In this document: positions 16,674-24,821 of the stretch, one piece after another
Layout: every line of letters begins with the position of its first letter
Position numbering within the stretch: the stretch's first letter is position 1
Source: Polyangiaceae bacterium UTPRO1
GTDB lineage: Bacteria > Desulfobacterota > Binatia > UTPRO1
Length of the DNA: 64,000 nucleotides
Direction: 5' to 3'
NCBI GenBank assembly: GCA_002050235.1
Contig: MWST01000004.1
Location: forward strand, 1 to 64,000
Notes under the pieces: model-generated
Database searches by the model: none
Told to the model about the DNA's origin: nothing
The model's input: only the letters and a program-made list of their open reading frames with translations
Program-made: the position numbers and the translations under genes

Positions 16674-18755
16674 ATGGATTTCTGGACGAGATTCGCCATC
16701 CACACCGTGCTCGTGGCCGTCGGCCTCGGACTCTTCCTGCGCACGCTCTACGGGCGTGCGCGGGCGCTGCAGGCGGTGCGGTGGACGAACCTCTTCGACA
16801 AGATTCCCGAGCGTATTCGGGCGCTCCTCGTGATCGGCTTCGGACAGAAGAAGTTCCTGATCGACCGCCGCGAGAAATCCGCCGGCTGGATGCACTTCTT
16901 CATTTTCTGGGGCTTCACGATCCTCGGTCTGCGGGTGGTGACGGCGTTTTCGCAGGGCTGGTTCGGGATCGAGTTCCACCTGCCGCTCCTCGGCGCCGAC
17001 ATGCTCGGCGGACCGTACCTCCTACTGAAGGACGTGATCGAAGTCTTCGTGCTCGTGAGCATCGGCTACGCGCTTCTGCGCTGGCTGGTCATCCATCCGC
17101 ACCGGCTCTACGGTTTCCGCCCCGCCGAAGACCGGCTCGCCGGCCAGGATCACGTCGAGGCGATCGTCATTCTCTGCTGCATCGGCGGGATCATGATCAC
17201 CGACCTCTGTTTCGAGGCCGGACGCTACATCGCGTTCGCGGGCGCCGGCCACGTCGAGCTCGAACGCCGGTGGACGCCGGTCGCGTCGACGTTCGCGAGC
17301 GTACTGCCTCTCTCCGCGGGCGGCGCCACCGTCCTCTCCGAGACCGGCTGGTGGGGGCACAACCTCCTCATCCTCTTCATGCTGAACCTCCTGCCGCTCT
17401 CGAAGCACTTCCACATCATCACCGGCCTGCCGAACGTCTTCTTCCGCAAGCTGGAGCCGCTCGGTGCACTCTCGAAGATGGACCTCGAGAACGGCACTAC
17501 GTTCGGCACGTCGCGTATCGACCAGTTCACGTGGAAGCAGGTGCTCGACATGTACACCTGCACCGAGTGCGGGCGGTGCTCGTCCAACTGCCCCGCGACC
17601 CTGACCGGCAAACCCCTGGCGCCGCGCCAGTTGATGCTGAACCTCCGCGACTACCTCTACGAGAACCAGGACGAGCTGATCCGCAAGCGCGTCGGGGTGA
17701 AGGCGGAGGAGGGCGCGGAGCTCCCCGAGGTCGGGAAGAACATCGTCGGCGACGACAGCGTCATCCACGACGATGTGCTCTGGAGCTGCAATGCCTGCCG
17801 CGCCTGCGAGGAGGCGTGCCCGGTCATGATCGAGTACGTGGACAAAGTCGTCGACATGCGCCGCCACCTCGTCCAGGAGGAGGCGCGCTTCCCGAGCGAG
17901 CTGAACCGCGTCTTCAAGGGCATGGAGACCCAGTCGAATCCATGGGGCCTCGGTGCCGACAAGCGCGACGCCTGGACCGAGGGCCTGGAGTTCGAGATCA
18001 AGCGCTGGTCCGACCATCCCGAGACCGAGTGGCTCTACTACGTAGGCTGCGGCGGCGCCTTCGACGACCGCAACAAGAAGACCACGGTCTCGTTCGCCAA
18101 GATCCTCCACAAGGCCGGCATCGACTTCGCGATCTTCGGCAAGGAGGAGCTCTGCAACGGCGACGCCGCCCGCCGCCTCGGCAACGAGTATCTATTCCAG
18201 TCGATGGCGCAGATGCTGGTCGAGTTGATGAACGGCGGGGGCGTGAAGAAGGTGATCGTCAACTGCCCACACTGCTTCAACACGATCAAGAACGAGCTGC
18301 CGCAGTTCGGCGGCACCTACGAGGTCGTCCACGCCGCCGAGCTCGTGAAGCAGCTGCTCGCGAGCGGCCGGATCAAGCTGCGGGAGAGCGACCTCGCGGC
18401 CAAGGCCGTCACCTACCACGACTCCTGCTACTACGGCCGCTTCAACAGCGTCTACGACGCGCCGCGCGAGATCATCAAAGCCGCCACCGGCAGGATGCCG
18501 AACGAGATGGAGCGCCACGGACGCGCCGGCATGTGCTGCGGCGCCGGCGGTGGCCGCATGTGGATCGAGGAGGATCCGGACAAGCGCGTGAACCTGCTGC
18601 GCACCGATCAAGCGCTCGCGACCAACCCCGAGGTCGTCGCGGTGTCGTGCCCGTTCTGCATGACGATGATCGGCGACGGCATCAAAGCCAAGGACGTCGA
18701 GGACAAGGTGCAGGCGCTCGACGTCATGGAGATGATCGAGCGTAGCCTCGTCTGA
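16674..18755 (+). CDS. Membrane Fe-S oxidoreductase, probable ETF:quinone oxidoreductase (EMO type)
   Basis: 693 residues, ATG 16674 after AAGGAG. The N-terminal half is a NarI-like membrane part with several helices (HTVLVAVGLGLFLRTL, WMHFFIFWGFTILGL, EVFVLVSIGYALLRWL). Two [4Fe-4S] motifs follow, CTECGRCSSNCP and CNACRACEEACP, then a C-terminal CCG-domain region with CPHCFNTIKNEL, HDSCYYGRF, GMCCGAGGG and SCPFCMTM. This architecture is that of heterodisulfide-reductase-like proteins passing electrons from EtfAB (fatty-acid oxidation) to menaquinone. The convergent etfBA genes 2 kb away support that role. Partner specificity is inferred. Confidence 0.88.
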   Translation: MDFWTRFAIHTVLVAVGLGLFLRTLYGRARALQAVRWTNLFDKIPERIRALLVIGFGQKKFLIDRREKSAGWMHFFIFWGFTILGLRVVTAFSQGWFGIEFHLPLLGADMLGGPYLLLKDVIEVFVLVSIGYALLRWLVIHPHRLYGFRPAEDRLAGQDHVEAIVILCCIGGIMITDLCFEAGRYIAFAGAGHVELERRWTPVASTFASVLPLSAGGATVLSETGWWGHNLLILFMLNLLPLSKHFHIITGLPNVFFRKLEPLGALSKMDLENGTTFGTSRIDQFTWKQVLDMYTCTECGRCSSNCPATLTGKPLAPRQLMLNLRDYLYENQDELIRKRVGVKAEEGAELPEVGKNIVGDDSVIHDDVLWSCNACRACEEACPVMIEYVDKVVDMRRHLVQEEARFPSELNRVFKGMETQSNPWGLGADKRDAWTEGLEFEIKRWSDHPETEWLYYVGCGGAFDDRNKKTTVSFAKILHKAGIDFAIFGKEELCNGDAARRLGNEYLFQSMAQMLVELMNGGGVKKVIVNCPHCFNTIKNELPQFGGTYEVVHAAELVKQLLASGRIKLRESDLAAKAVTYHDSCYYGRFNSVYDAPREIIKAATGRMPNEMERHGRAGMCCGAGGGRMWIEEDPDKRVNLLRTDQALATNPEVVAVSCPFCMTMIGDGIKAKDVEDKVQALDVMEMIERSLV

Positions 18756-18768
18756 GGGTGAGCGCGGC

Positions 18769-18791
18769 GGCGCCGGCCGGGCGGCGGCGCC
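18769..18791. terminator. GC-rich hairpin between convergent genes
   Basis: GGCGCCG and CGGCGCC with a 9-nt loop lie 13 bp past the stop of the Fe-S oxidoreductase and just beyond the stop of the FG-GAP gene on the other strand. There is no T-run, but the position fits a bidirectional terminator. Confidence 0.35.
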
Positions 18792-18803
18792 GGGGCGGGA
18801 TGA

Positions 18804-20225
18804 TCAACCGGCGGGCGCGCCTGCCGGGCAGTGCGGCACGAAGGAGAGCCCGGCCGCGGCGCGCAGGATCTGCACCCCGTCGCTGATGGCGACGCTGCCG
18901 TTGCCGTCGACGTCGCAGCGCGCCGGCGTACAGGCGGAATCGAGCCCGGCCGCGGCGCGCAGGATCTGCACCGCGTCGCTCACCGATCGCCTACCGTCGC
19001 CGTCGACGTCGCCGCAGCCGCCGCCGCCACCGCCGGCCACACGACACCGTGTGTCGCAGCCGTCCCCGTCGTCGTCGTTGCCGTCGTCGCACTGCTCGAC
19101 CGGCGCGTCGACGATCCCGTCGCCGCAGGGCGAGAAGATCACGACCTCGCCGCCGTCCGCGGTCGGGGAGCCGACGGCGAGGCTGCGACCGAGGGCCGCC
19201 AGCGCGCGTCCGAAGCCGGCACCGGCGCCGGCCGCGGGCAACGACTCGAAGACGTTGCCGCCGGCGTCGTGGAGATGAACGGCGCCGGCGTCGCCGCCGG
19301 AGGGTGCGCCGACCGCCAGGAGCCCGCCGACGTAGGCGAGGGCGGCGCCGAAGGAGGCGCCGCCGAGCATCGGCGGCGGATCGATGGTGCCGAGATAGGC
19401 GCCGAAGCCGACGTCGAAGACGTTAACCTGCGGAATCTCGGTGACCGCGAGGATGGAGCCGTTGACCGCCATCGCCGAGCCGAACCTGCGGGCGTCGCCG
19501 TGCCGTGTGCCGACGAAGCCGATCCGCCTCCCGGTCCGCAGGTCGAACATGTGGACCCCGACCGGCGCGGCGGCGGCGACGAGCACGGTCGAGCGCCCGA
19601 CCATAGCCAGTGACAAGACGCCGCGGCGGTTGGGGTCGGGGATCGGATAGGTGCGGACGAGATTGCCGGTCTCCGGATCGTAGAGGGAGGCGCCGCCGGC
19701 GCCGCCGACGAGCACGTCCTCGCCGGCGCCGACGGCGAGCGCGCCGGGGCAGCAGATGGTGCGGAGCCGGTTGCCCGCTTCGTCGAAGATCGTGAGCGAG
19801 CCGCCGCGGTCGTCGGTCTCGGCGCCGGGGGCGATCCCGATCACGGGGTTGGCGCCGACGGCGCCGACCGAGAACTGCCGCCAGCGGTCGGCGCCGACCT
19901 CGACCGCGAGCTCGTGGACGATATCTCCGGTCGCCGGATCGAAGAGGTAGGCATAGGCGACGGTACTGCCGGCCGTGCCGAGGTTCGGCGCGCCGACGAG
20001 GAGCCGCGAACCGACCGCGGCGAGCGCGGAGCCGAACTCGCCGCCGTTTTCCGGGACCGAGAGGCGGCGGATCGGCCGGTAGAGCGGGGCCGCGAGGGGC
20101 GCCGCGTCGGCGCCGGCCGCGGCTACCGCGAGCGCGACGCCAAGCGCCAGCGCCGAAAACGCGGCGCGCGCGGCGCCGAGACGCCGGCGCGCGCCGCGAG
20201 CAGAGAACGTCGGCGCGATCCTCAG
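18804..20225 (-). CDS. Secreted FG-GAP-type beta-propeller protein with Cys-rich and dockerin-like C-terminus; probable CTG start
   Basis: 473 residues if begun at CTG 20225. A signal peptide is clear (RRRLG, then ALALGVALAVAAAGA before DAAPL). Beta-propeller blades follow, each with patterns like GEFGSALAAVGSRLLVGAPN and FGRALAALGRSLAVGSP. Then comes a myxobacterial-type disulfide repeat (CGDGIVDAPVEQCDDGN) and two dockerin-like calcium repeats, CGDVDGDGRRSVSDAVQIL and CDVDGNGSVAISDGVQIL. No in-frame ATG/GTG/TTG exists before GTG 19844, which would remove the signal peptide and two blades. CTG 20225 overlaps the etfA stop as CTGA, mimicking the ATGA/GTGA couplings elsewhere in the window. 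Role: extracellular or surface-bound, otherwise unknown. Confidence 0.75.
   Translation of the reverse strand: MRIAPTFSARGARRRLGAARAAFSALALGVALAVAAAGADAAPLAAPLYRPIRRLSVPENGGEFGSALAAVGSRLLVGAPNLGTAGSTVAYAYLFDPATGDIVHELAVEVGADRWRQFSVGAVGANPVIGIAPGAETDDRGGSLTIFDEAGNRLRTICCPGALAVGAGEDVLVGGAGGASLYDPETGNLVRTYPIPDPNRRGVLSLAMVGRSTVLVAAAAPVGVHMFDLRTGRRIGFVGTRHGDARRFGSAMAVNGSILAVTEIPQVNVFDVGFGAYLGTIDPPPMLGGASFGAALAYVGGLLAVGAPSGGDAGAVHLHDAGGNVFESLPAAGAGAGFGRALAALGRSLAVGSPTADGGEVVIFSPCGDGIVDAPVEQCDDGNDDDGDGCDTRCRVAGGGGGGCGDVDGDGRRSVSDAVQILRAAAGLDSACTPARCDVDGNGSVAISDGVQILRAAAGLSFVPHCPAGAPAG
18846..18884 (-). repeat. 39-bp direct repeat, copy 1 (second dockerin repeat)
   Basis: Matches 18942-18980 at 38 of 39 bases. 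It encodes the DGVQILRAAAGL part of the C-terminal dockerin-like unit. The two copies lie exactly 96 bp (32 codons) apart, so one unit is a recent duplicate or has been homogenised. Confidence 0.8.
18942..18980 (-). repeat. 39-bp direct repeat, copy 2 (first dockerin repeat)
   Basis: Partner of 18846-18884 with one mismatch. It encodes DAVQILRAAAGL of the first dockerin-like unit. Confidence 0.8.
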
Positions 20226-21193
20226 TGCTTCAGCTTCGCGACCGCGTCCTTCATTTCGGGCACGGCCTTGAAGAGATCGGCGACGAGGCCGTAGTCGGCA
20301 ACCTGGAAGATCGGCGCCTCCTCGTCTTTGTTGATGGCGACGATCACCTTGGAATCTTTCATGCCGGCGAGGTGCTGGATGGCGCCGGAGAGGCCGACGG
20401 CGACGTACAGCTCGGGCGCCACCACCTTACCCGTCTGCCCGACCTGGAGGTCGTTCGGCACGAAGCCGGCGTCGACGGCGGCGCGGCTCGCACCCATCGC
20501 GGCGCCGAGCTCGTCGACGAGGGGCTCGAGCACGACCTTGAAGTTCTCGCCGCTCTTGAGGCCGCGGCCGCCCGCGACGACGATGCGCGCCTCGGTCAGC
20601 ACCGGGCGGTCGGACTTGATCTCCTCGAGGCCGAGGAACTTGGTCTTGAGCGCGCCCTCGTCGAGCGCCGCCGCGACCTTCTCGACGGCGCCGGCGCCGC
20701 CCTTCGCCGCCGCGTCGAAGGCGGTGGCGCGGACGGAGATCACCCGCGGCGCGCCCTCGAGCTTCACCGTCGCGAAGACGTTCCCGGCATACATCGGGCG
20801 GACGATCGTGCCGTCGGCGTTGATGCCGGTGATGTCGGCGGCGAGCGGGGCGCCGAGACGAGCGGCGAGGCGCGGCGTCAGATCCTTGCCGACCGCCGTG
20901 GCGGTCGCGATCACGGTCTCGATGCCCTTCGCCTTCACGAGGTCGGCGAGGGCCGCTGCGTAGGCGTCGGCCACATAGTGCTCGAGCCGCGGATGCTCGA
21001 CCTGATAGACCGTCTTCATGCCGTAGGCCGCAGCTTCGTTCGCGAGCGCGTCGAGCCCGCCGGCACCCAGGACGACGGCGCAGCAGGCGCCGCCGAGCTT
21101 GGCCGCGGCGTCCTTGCCGGCCGCGAAAGCGACCAGCGTGGTCTTGGGGAACTTCCCGTGTGAGTGTTCGGCAATGACTAGAACGTCGCCCAT
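20222..21193 (-). CDS. etfA: Electron transfer flavoprotein alpha subunit
   Basis: 323 residues. The N-terminal half is Rossmann-like (VIAEHSHGKFPKTTL). The C-terminal FAD domain carries the family signature around LQVGQTGKVVAPELYVAVG, SGAIQHLAGM and VAINKDEEAPIFQVADYG. With EtfB it accepts electrons from acyl-CoA dehydrogenases and passes them to a quinone oxidoreductase, here probably the Fe-S protein at 16674. It follows etfB by 9 nt in one operon. Its stop overlaps the presumed CTG start of the FG-GAP gene. Confidence 0.96.
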   Translation of the reverse strand: MGDVLVIAEHSHGKFPKTTLVAFAAGKDAAAKLGGACCAVVLGAGGLDALANEAAAYGMKTVYQVEHPRLEHYVADAYAAALADLVKAKGIETVIATATAVGKDLTPRLAARLGAPLAADITGINADGTIVRPMYAGNVFATVKLEGAPRVISVRATAFDAAAKGGAGAVEKVAAALDEGALKTKFLGLEEIKSDRPVLTEARIVVAGGRGLKSGENFKVVLEPLVDELGAAMGASRAAVDAGFVPNDLQVGQTGKVVAPELYVAVGLSGAIQHLAGMKDSKVIVAINKDEEAPIFQVADYGLVADLFKAVPEMKDAVAKLKH

Positions 21194-21202
21194 GACGGCC
21201 TC

Positions 21203-21958
21203 CTAGATGACCTTGGCTTCGGTGTGCAGCAGATTGACGAGCTCCTCGACGGAGGCGACCTTCTTGCCGGCCTGACGCTTCGGCGGCGGATCCATCTTTA
21301 CGAGCTTCACCTTGGGAGCGACGTCGACTCCGAGCGAGCCGACCTCGATCTCTTTCAGTTCCTTCTTGCGGGCTTTCATGATGCCCGGGAGCGACGCGTA
21401 GCGCGGCTCGTTCAAGCGCAGGTCGGTGGTGACGATGCCGGGGAGCGCGAAGCTCAGCGTCTCAAGACCGCCATCGACCTCGCGAGTGACGGTCGCCGAC
21501 TTCTGGTCGGCTGCGATCTCGAGCTTGGAGGCGAACGTCGCCTGCGGCCAGCCGAGCAGCTCGGCGAGCATCTGGCCGACTGCGTTCGAGTCGTCGTCGA
21601 TCGACTGCTTGCCCATGATGACGAGGTCGGGCTTCTCCGCCTCGATGATCTTCACCAGCACGCGCGCGACTGCGAGCGGCTCGAGGCCGTCGTCGGCGAC
21701 CACGAGGACGGCGCGGTCGGCGCCCATCGCCAGCCCGGTGCGCAGCTGCTCCTGCACCACCTTCGCTCCGACGCTCACGAGCACGACCTCGGAGCCGGCC
21801 ACCTTCTCCTTGATACGCAGCGATTCCTCGACGGCGATCTCGTCGAAGGGGTTCACGACCCACTTGATGTTGTCGGTGACGATGCCCGACCCGTCGGGCT
21901 TCACCTTGATGCTGGTTTCGGGATCGGGAACGCGTTTGACGGTGGCGAGAATCTTCAC
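21203..21958 (-). CDS. etfB: Electron transfer flavoprotein beta subunit
   Basis: 251 residues from GTG 21958. AAGGAGG at the right distance (8 nt) points to this GTG rather than ATG 21979, whose codons would overlap the ribosome site. Typical features: KILATVKRVPDPE, VVNPFDEIAVEESLR, and the nucleotide-binding and ETF-signature stretch around GKQSIDDDSNAVGQMLAELL and LNEPRYASLPGIMKARKK. First gene of the etfBA operon; forms the soluble EtfAB dimer. Confidence 0.95.
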   Translation of the reverse strand: MKILATVKRVPDPETSIKVKPDGSGIVTDNIKWVVNPFDEIAVEESLRIKEKVAGSEVVLVSVGAKVVQEQLRTGLAMGADRAVLVVADDGLEPLAVARVLVKIIEAEKPDLVIMGKQSIDDDSNAVGQMLAELLGWPQATFASKLEIAADQKSATVTREVDGGLETLSFALPGIVTTDLRLNEPRYASLPGIMKARKKELKEIEVGSLGVDVAPKVKLVKMDPPPKRQAGKKVASVEELVNLLHTEAKVI

Positions 21959-21993
21959 GGCCTGGACCTCCTTGGGCATCGAAAAAACGAGCC

Positions 21994-22022
21994 ACCTAAC
22001 ACGGTAGAAAAAATCCGGTCAA
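21994..22022 (-). promoter_or_regulatory. Candidate etfBA promoter
   Basis: TTGACC-N17-TTAGGT on the minus strand, with a T-run in the spacer. The -35 box is near consensus; TTAGGT recurs upstream of the carboxyltransferase gene. The next gene upstream is iclR, which is on the same strand and ends at 22052, so only about 30 bp separate it from this element. Confidence 0.5.
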
Positions 22023-22051
22023 GCGACCGTCGCAAACGTCGTTAGTCGATC

Positions 22052-22831
22052 TCAGGGGTGGAAGCCGAGTCGGGAGGACAGGTCTCGTCCAGCGGCGACG
22101 ACCATGGGCGCGAGATCTCTCTGCATGCGCTCGGCGGTGAGGCGATGAGCCGGACCGCTGAGCGCCAGGGTCCCGACCACCTGTCCCATGTAGTCCTTGA
22201 CCGGCACCGCGATGGCGCGCACGTCGTCGACGTACTCGCCGGCGTCGATGGTGTAGCCGTTGTCGACGGCGGACTTGAGCTGCTGGAGCAGGGCGGCGCG
22301 CTCGACGATGGTCTTCGCGGTGAAGCGCTTCAACGCCTCCGGCAGCCGCGCCTTCTGCTCCTCCTCGGTGGCGAAGGCGAGCTGCGCCTTGCCGACGGCG
22401 GTAGCGTGCAGCGGCAGGGTGTCGCCGATCGTCGACACGACGCGCACCGGCTGGTCGGCCTCGACGCCCGCGAGCGGCACCATGCCGCCGGAGCGCGCTA
22501 CCGCTACGTAGACGCTCTCGTGCGCCTGCTTCACCAGCGCTTCCATGACCGGCCGGGCCTGGCGGAGGAGTCCCATGCGGCTCACGTAGGCCTGGCCGAG
22601 ATGGAGACTGCGCAGGCCGAGCCGGTAGTTCTCGGTCGCCTTGTTCTGCTCGATGTAGCCGCGCGACTCGAGGGTTGCGAGCAGGCGAAAGATGTTGTTC
22701 TTGTGCAGCTTCAGACGCTTCGAAAGCTCGGTCACGCCGAGCTCGTCGGCGTCGCCGCAGAACTGCTCGAGCACGTCGAGCGCGTGCGAGACGGAGCGGA
22801 TGATGTAGTTCGACTTTTCGCGCCGGACCAT
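22052..22831 (-). CDS. IclR-family transcriptional regulator
   Basis: 259 residues. A winged helix at about 8-70 (IIRSVSHALDVLEQF, ELSKRLKLHKNNIFRLLATLESRGYI) is followed by the IclR effector domain (LHLGQAYVSRMGL, GDTLPLHATAVGKAQLAF, AIAVPVKDYMGQVVGTLALSGP). Such regulators usually sense small aromatic or carboxylic acids and control catabolic operons. It lies directly upstream of etfBA on the same strand and may regulate it, though no operator was identified. Confidence 0.92.
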   Translation of the reverse strand: MVRREKSNYIIRSVSHALDVLEQFCGDADELGVTELSKRLKLHKNNIFRLLATLESRGYIEQNKATENYRLGLRSLHLGQAYVSRMGLLRQARPVMEALVKQAHESVYVAVARSGGMVPLAGVEADQPVRVVSTIGDTLPLHATAVGKAQLAFATEEEQKARLPEALKRFTAKTIVERAALLQQLKSAVDNGYTIDAGEYVDDVRAIAVPVKDYMGQVVGTLALSGPAHRLTAERMQRDLAPMVVAAGRDLSSRLGFHP

Positions 22832-22857
22832 TGTGATGGGTTTGGAAAGGCGTTTTA

Positions 22858-22886
22858 GGGCTATTGGGTTCCTCCCCCCTTGTCAA
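22858..22886 (-). promoter_or_regulatory. Candidate promoter of the iclR gene
   Basis: TTGACA-N17-TAGCCC on the minus strand, ending 26 nt before ATG 22831. The -35 box is a perfect consensus; the -10 box again has a TAG core rather than TATAAT. Confidence 0.5.
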
Positions 22887-23021
22887 TGTGAGCGCGGCAG
22901 CGCGGCAGAGGCGCCGTACGCCGTGCGCGAAAACCCGTCTGCACCGCTGAAATCAACGTGCAGCGCCGAGGCGACTACGGGTGCAGCCGCTCTCGGCGAA
23001 ACGTGCAAAACGCTTTTTCAG

Positions 23022-23636
23022 TTATGCCGTTTCGAGCGCGCGTCCTTGTTCCGCCGGGGGCGTCGCTGCCTCGCGCCGGAGGGGTTTGGGATCGCGGCGC
23101 ACCATGACGTGCGAGCCCGTGCCGAGGAAGCGCGGCACGCATTCGAGCCACTCGAGCTGAGCTTGGTAGGCGCGCCGTGCCGCTTCCGCCACGAGCCAGC
23201 GCACACGGCCGCCGTGCGACATCGGCTCGCGCGCCACCAGGGCGCGCAGCGCCTCGGCGGCGTCACGATAGCGGCCCGCCTCCGCCGTGAAGCTCGTCAG
23301 CACGCGATCGACATCGGCGGGATCGCAGAACGCGAGCTTGACGAAGAGCGGGTCGCGCACCGGCCGCAGGCGCTCGACCGGTGCCGCCATCCATTCCGCG
23401 AGCGCCCGCCGGCCGCGCGGACGGATCGCGTACGCGGCGCGCTTGACGTCGTCGCCGCCGTCGATGCGCAGGCGCGACACCATGCCCTCGCGGCGCAGAC
23501 GCTCGAGGGTGGAATATACTTGTCCGGAGTTGAGCTGCCAGAACTCGCCGAGGACGCGCTCGAAGCGGATCTTCAGCTCGTAACCCGTGAGGTCGCGCTC
23601 CGTGAGGAGCGCCAAGAGAGCGTGCTTCACCGGCAT
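23022..23636 (-). CDS. PadR-family transcriptional regulator
   Basis: 204 residues from ATG 23636 with AAAGGAGA upstream. The PadR N-terminal winged helix (ALLALLTERDLTGYELKIRF, QVYSTLERLRREGMVSRL) is followed by a helical C-terminal dimerisation region (Vir-type) from about 90 to 180. It is divergent from the formyltransferase-like gene across a 209-bp gap. Target unknown; PadR proteins commonly repress a neighbouring gene. Confidence 0.9.
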   Translation of the reverse strand: MPVKHALLALLTERDLTGYELKIRFERVLGEFWQLNSGQVYSTLERLRREGMVSRLRIDGGDDVKRAAYAIRPRGRRALAEWMAAPVERLRPVRDPLFVKLAFCDPADVDRVLTSFTAEAGRYRDAAEALRALVAREPMSHGGRVRWLVAEAARRAYQAQLEWLECVPRFLGTGSHVMVRRDPKPLRREAATPPAEQGRALETA

Positions 23637-23845
23637 GGCGGGATCTCCTTTGCCGGCGACTCGATGCAACGCCGGTGCCACCGTTGCCGCCGTTCTGGCG
23701 CAGGTGTGGCGGCCGTAGACGCCGTGGACCGCCGCCGCGCGTCCGCTCCACGTGCAGCCTCTGTCGGAGGAACCGACAGGCTTCGTCCGCGGCCGCCGTG
23801 CGGCGCGTAGCGGCACCCGCAGCTCTCTGCTAACGGGTCATCGCC

Positions 23846-24763
23846 ATGGCGCTCAGGATCGTGCTCTTCGGGCAAGCGGCGTTCGCGGAGAAGGTGCTGC
23901 GGGGATTGTTGGCGCGCGGCGACGACGTCGTCGCCGTCTATTGTCCGCCCGACGCCGGCGGCAAACCCGATCCCCTGAAGACTGCCGCGCTCGCCGCCGG
24001 CATCCCGTGTCAACAACCGCCGAGCTACAAGTCGGAGGCAGTGCGCGCCGAGATCGCGGCCCTCGCGCCCGAGCTCATCGTGCTCGCCTATGTGACGCTG
24101 ATAGTGCCCGAAGCGGTGATCGCGATCCCGAGCAAGGGCGCGATCTGCTTCCACCCCTCGCTCCTGCCACGCCGCCGCGGCGGCAGCGCCATCAACTGGA
24201 CGCTCATCGAGGGCGACCCGAAAGCTGGCATCACCGTCTTCTGGACCGATGCCGGCATCGACACGGGCCCGATCCTCCTGCAGCGCGAGATCGAGATCGA
24301 CCCCGACGACAGCGCCGGCTCGCTCTACTACCGACGCATCTTCCCTGCCGGGGTCGATCTCGTCCTCGAGAGCGTCGCTCTCATCGATGCCGGCCGGGCG
24401 CCGCGCCTGCCGCAGGACGAAGCCCTGGCGTCCTACGAGCCCCTCTGTCGCGACCAGCATGCCGGGATCGACTGGACGAAGCCGGCGCCGCGCGTCCACG
24501 ACCTGATCCGCGGCTGCGATCCGCAGCCCGGCGCCCACACGAGCGCCGGCGGCAAGCGGCTGCGCTTCTACGAGAGTCGCCGCGCCGCCGGCGAGGGCAT
24601 CCCGGGGACGATCCTCGCGCTCGCCCCGGACGGGGTGACGATCGCCACCGGCGGCGGCGCGGTGCGCGTCGGCAAGGCCCGCATCGACGGAGCGCCGGAG
24701 AAGCTCCCCGCTGCCGAGGTCGCGGCCGCGCTCGGGCTCGGCGTCGGCTCGCGGCTCGGCTGA
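23846..24763 (+). CDS. Formyltransferase-fold protein similar to the hydrolase domain of 10-formyl-THF dehydrogenase
   Basis: 305 residues. The N-terminal formyltransferase domain reads IVLFGQAAFAEKVLRGL, then HPSLLPRRRGGSAINW and DAGIDTGPILLQ, giving the catalytic His and Asp. The C-terminal domain spans about 205-300. The HPSLLPRxRGxSAINWTL pattern and the PDxxGKxDPL stretch match the ALDH1L hydrolase domain better than tRNA-modifying Fmt, which normally has an Asn before the His. It would hydrolyse or transfer the formyl group of 10-formyl-tetrahydrofolate. It stands alone, without the aldehyde dehydrogenase domain. Substrate inferred from motifs. Confidence 0.8.
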   Translation: MALRIVLFGQAAFAEKVLRGLLARGDDVVAVYCPPDAGGKPDPLKTAALAAGIPCQQPPSYKSEAVRAEIAALAPELIVLAYVTLIVPEAVIAIPSKGAICFHPSLLPRRRGGSAINWTLIEGDPKAGITVFWTDAGIDTGPILLQREIEIDPDDSAGSLYYRRIFPAGVDLVLESVALIDAGRAPRLPQDEALASYEPLCRDQHAGIDWTKPAPRVHDLIRGCDPQPGAHTSAGGKRLRFYESRRAAGEGIPGTILALAPDGVTIATGGGAVRVGKARIDGAPEKLPAAEVAAALGLGVGSRLG

Positions 24764-24821
24764 GGAGGCGAGCACGGCTGCAGCGCGCCGGCGGGACCGG
24801 GATGGCTCCTGCGCGCCGCCG

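Noticed and set aside
18756..18803. A T-run intrinsic terminator after the Fe-S oxidoreductase
   Set aside because: Only the GC-rich hairpin without a T-run is present; kept as a low-confidence terminator.
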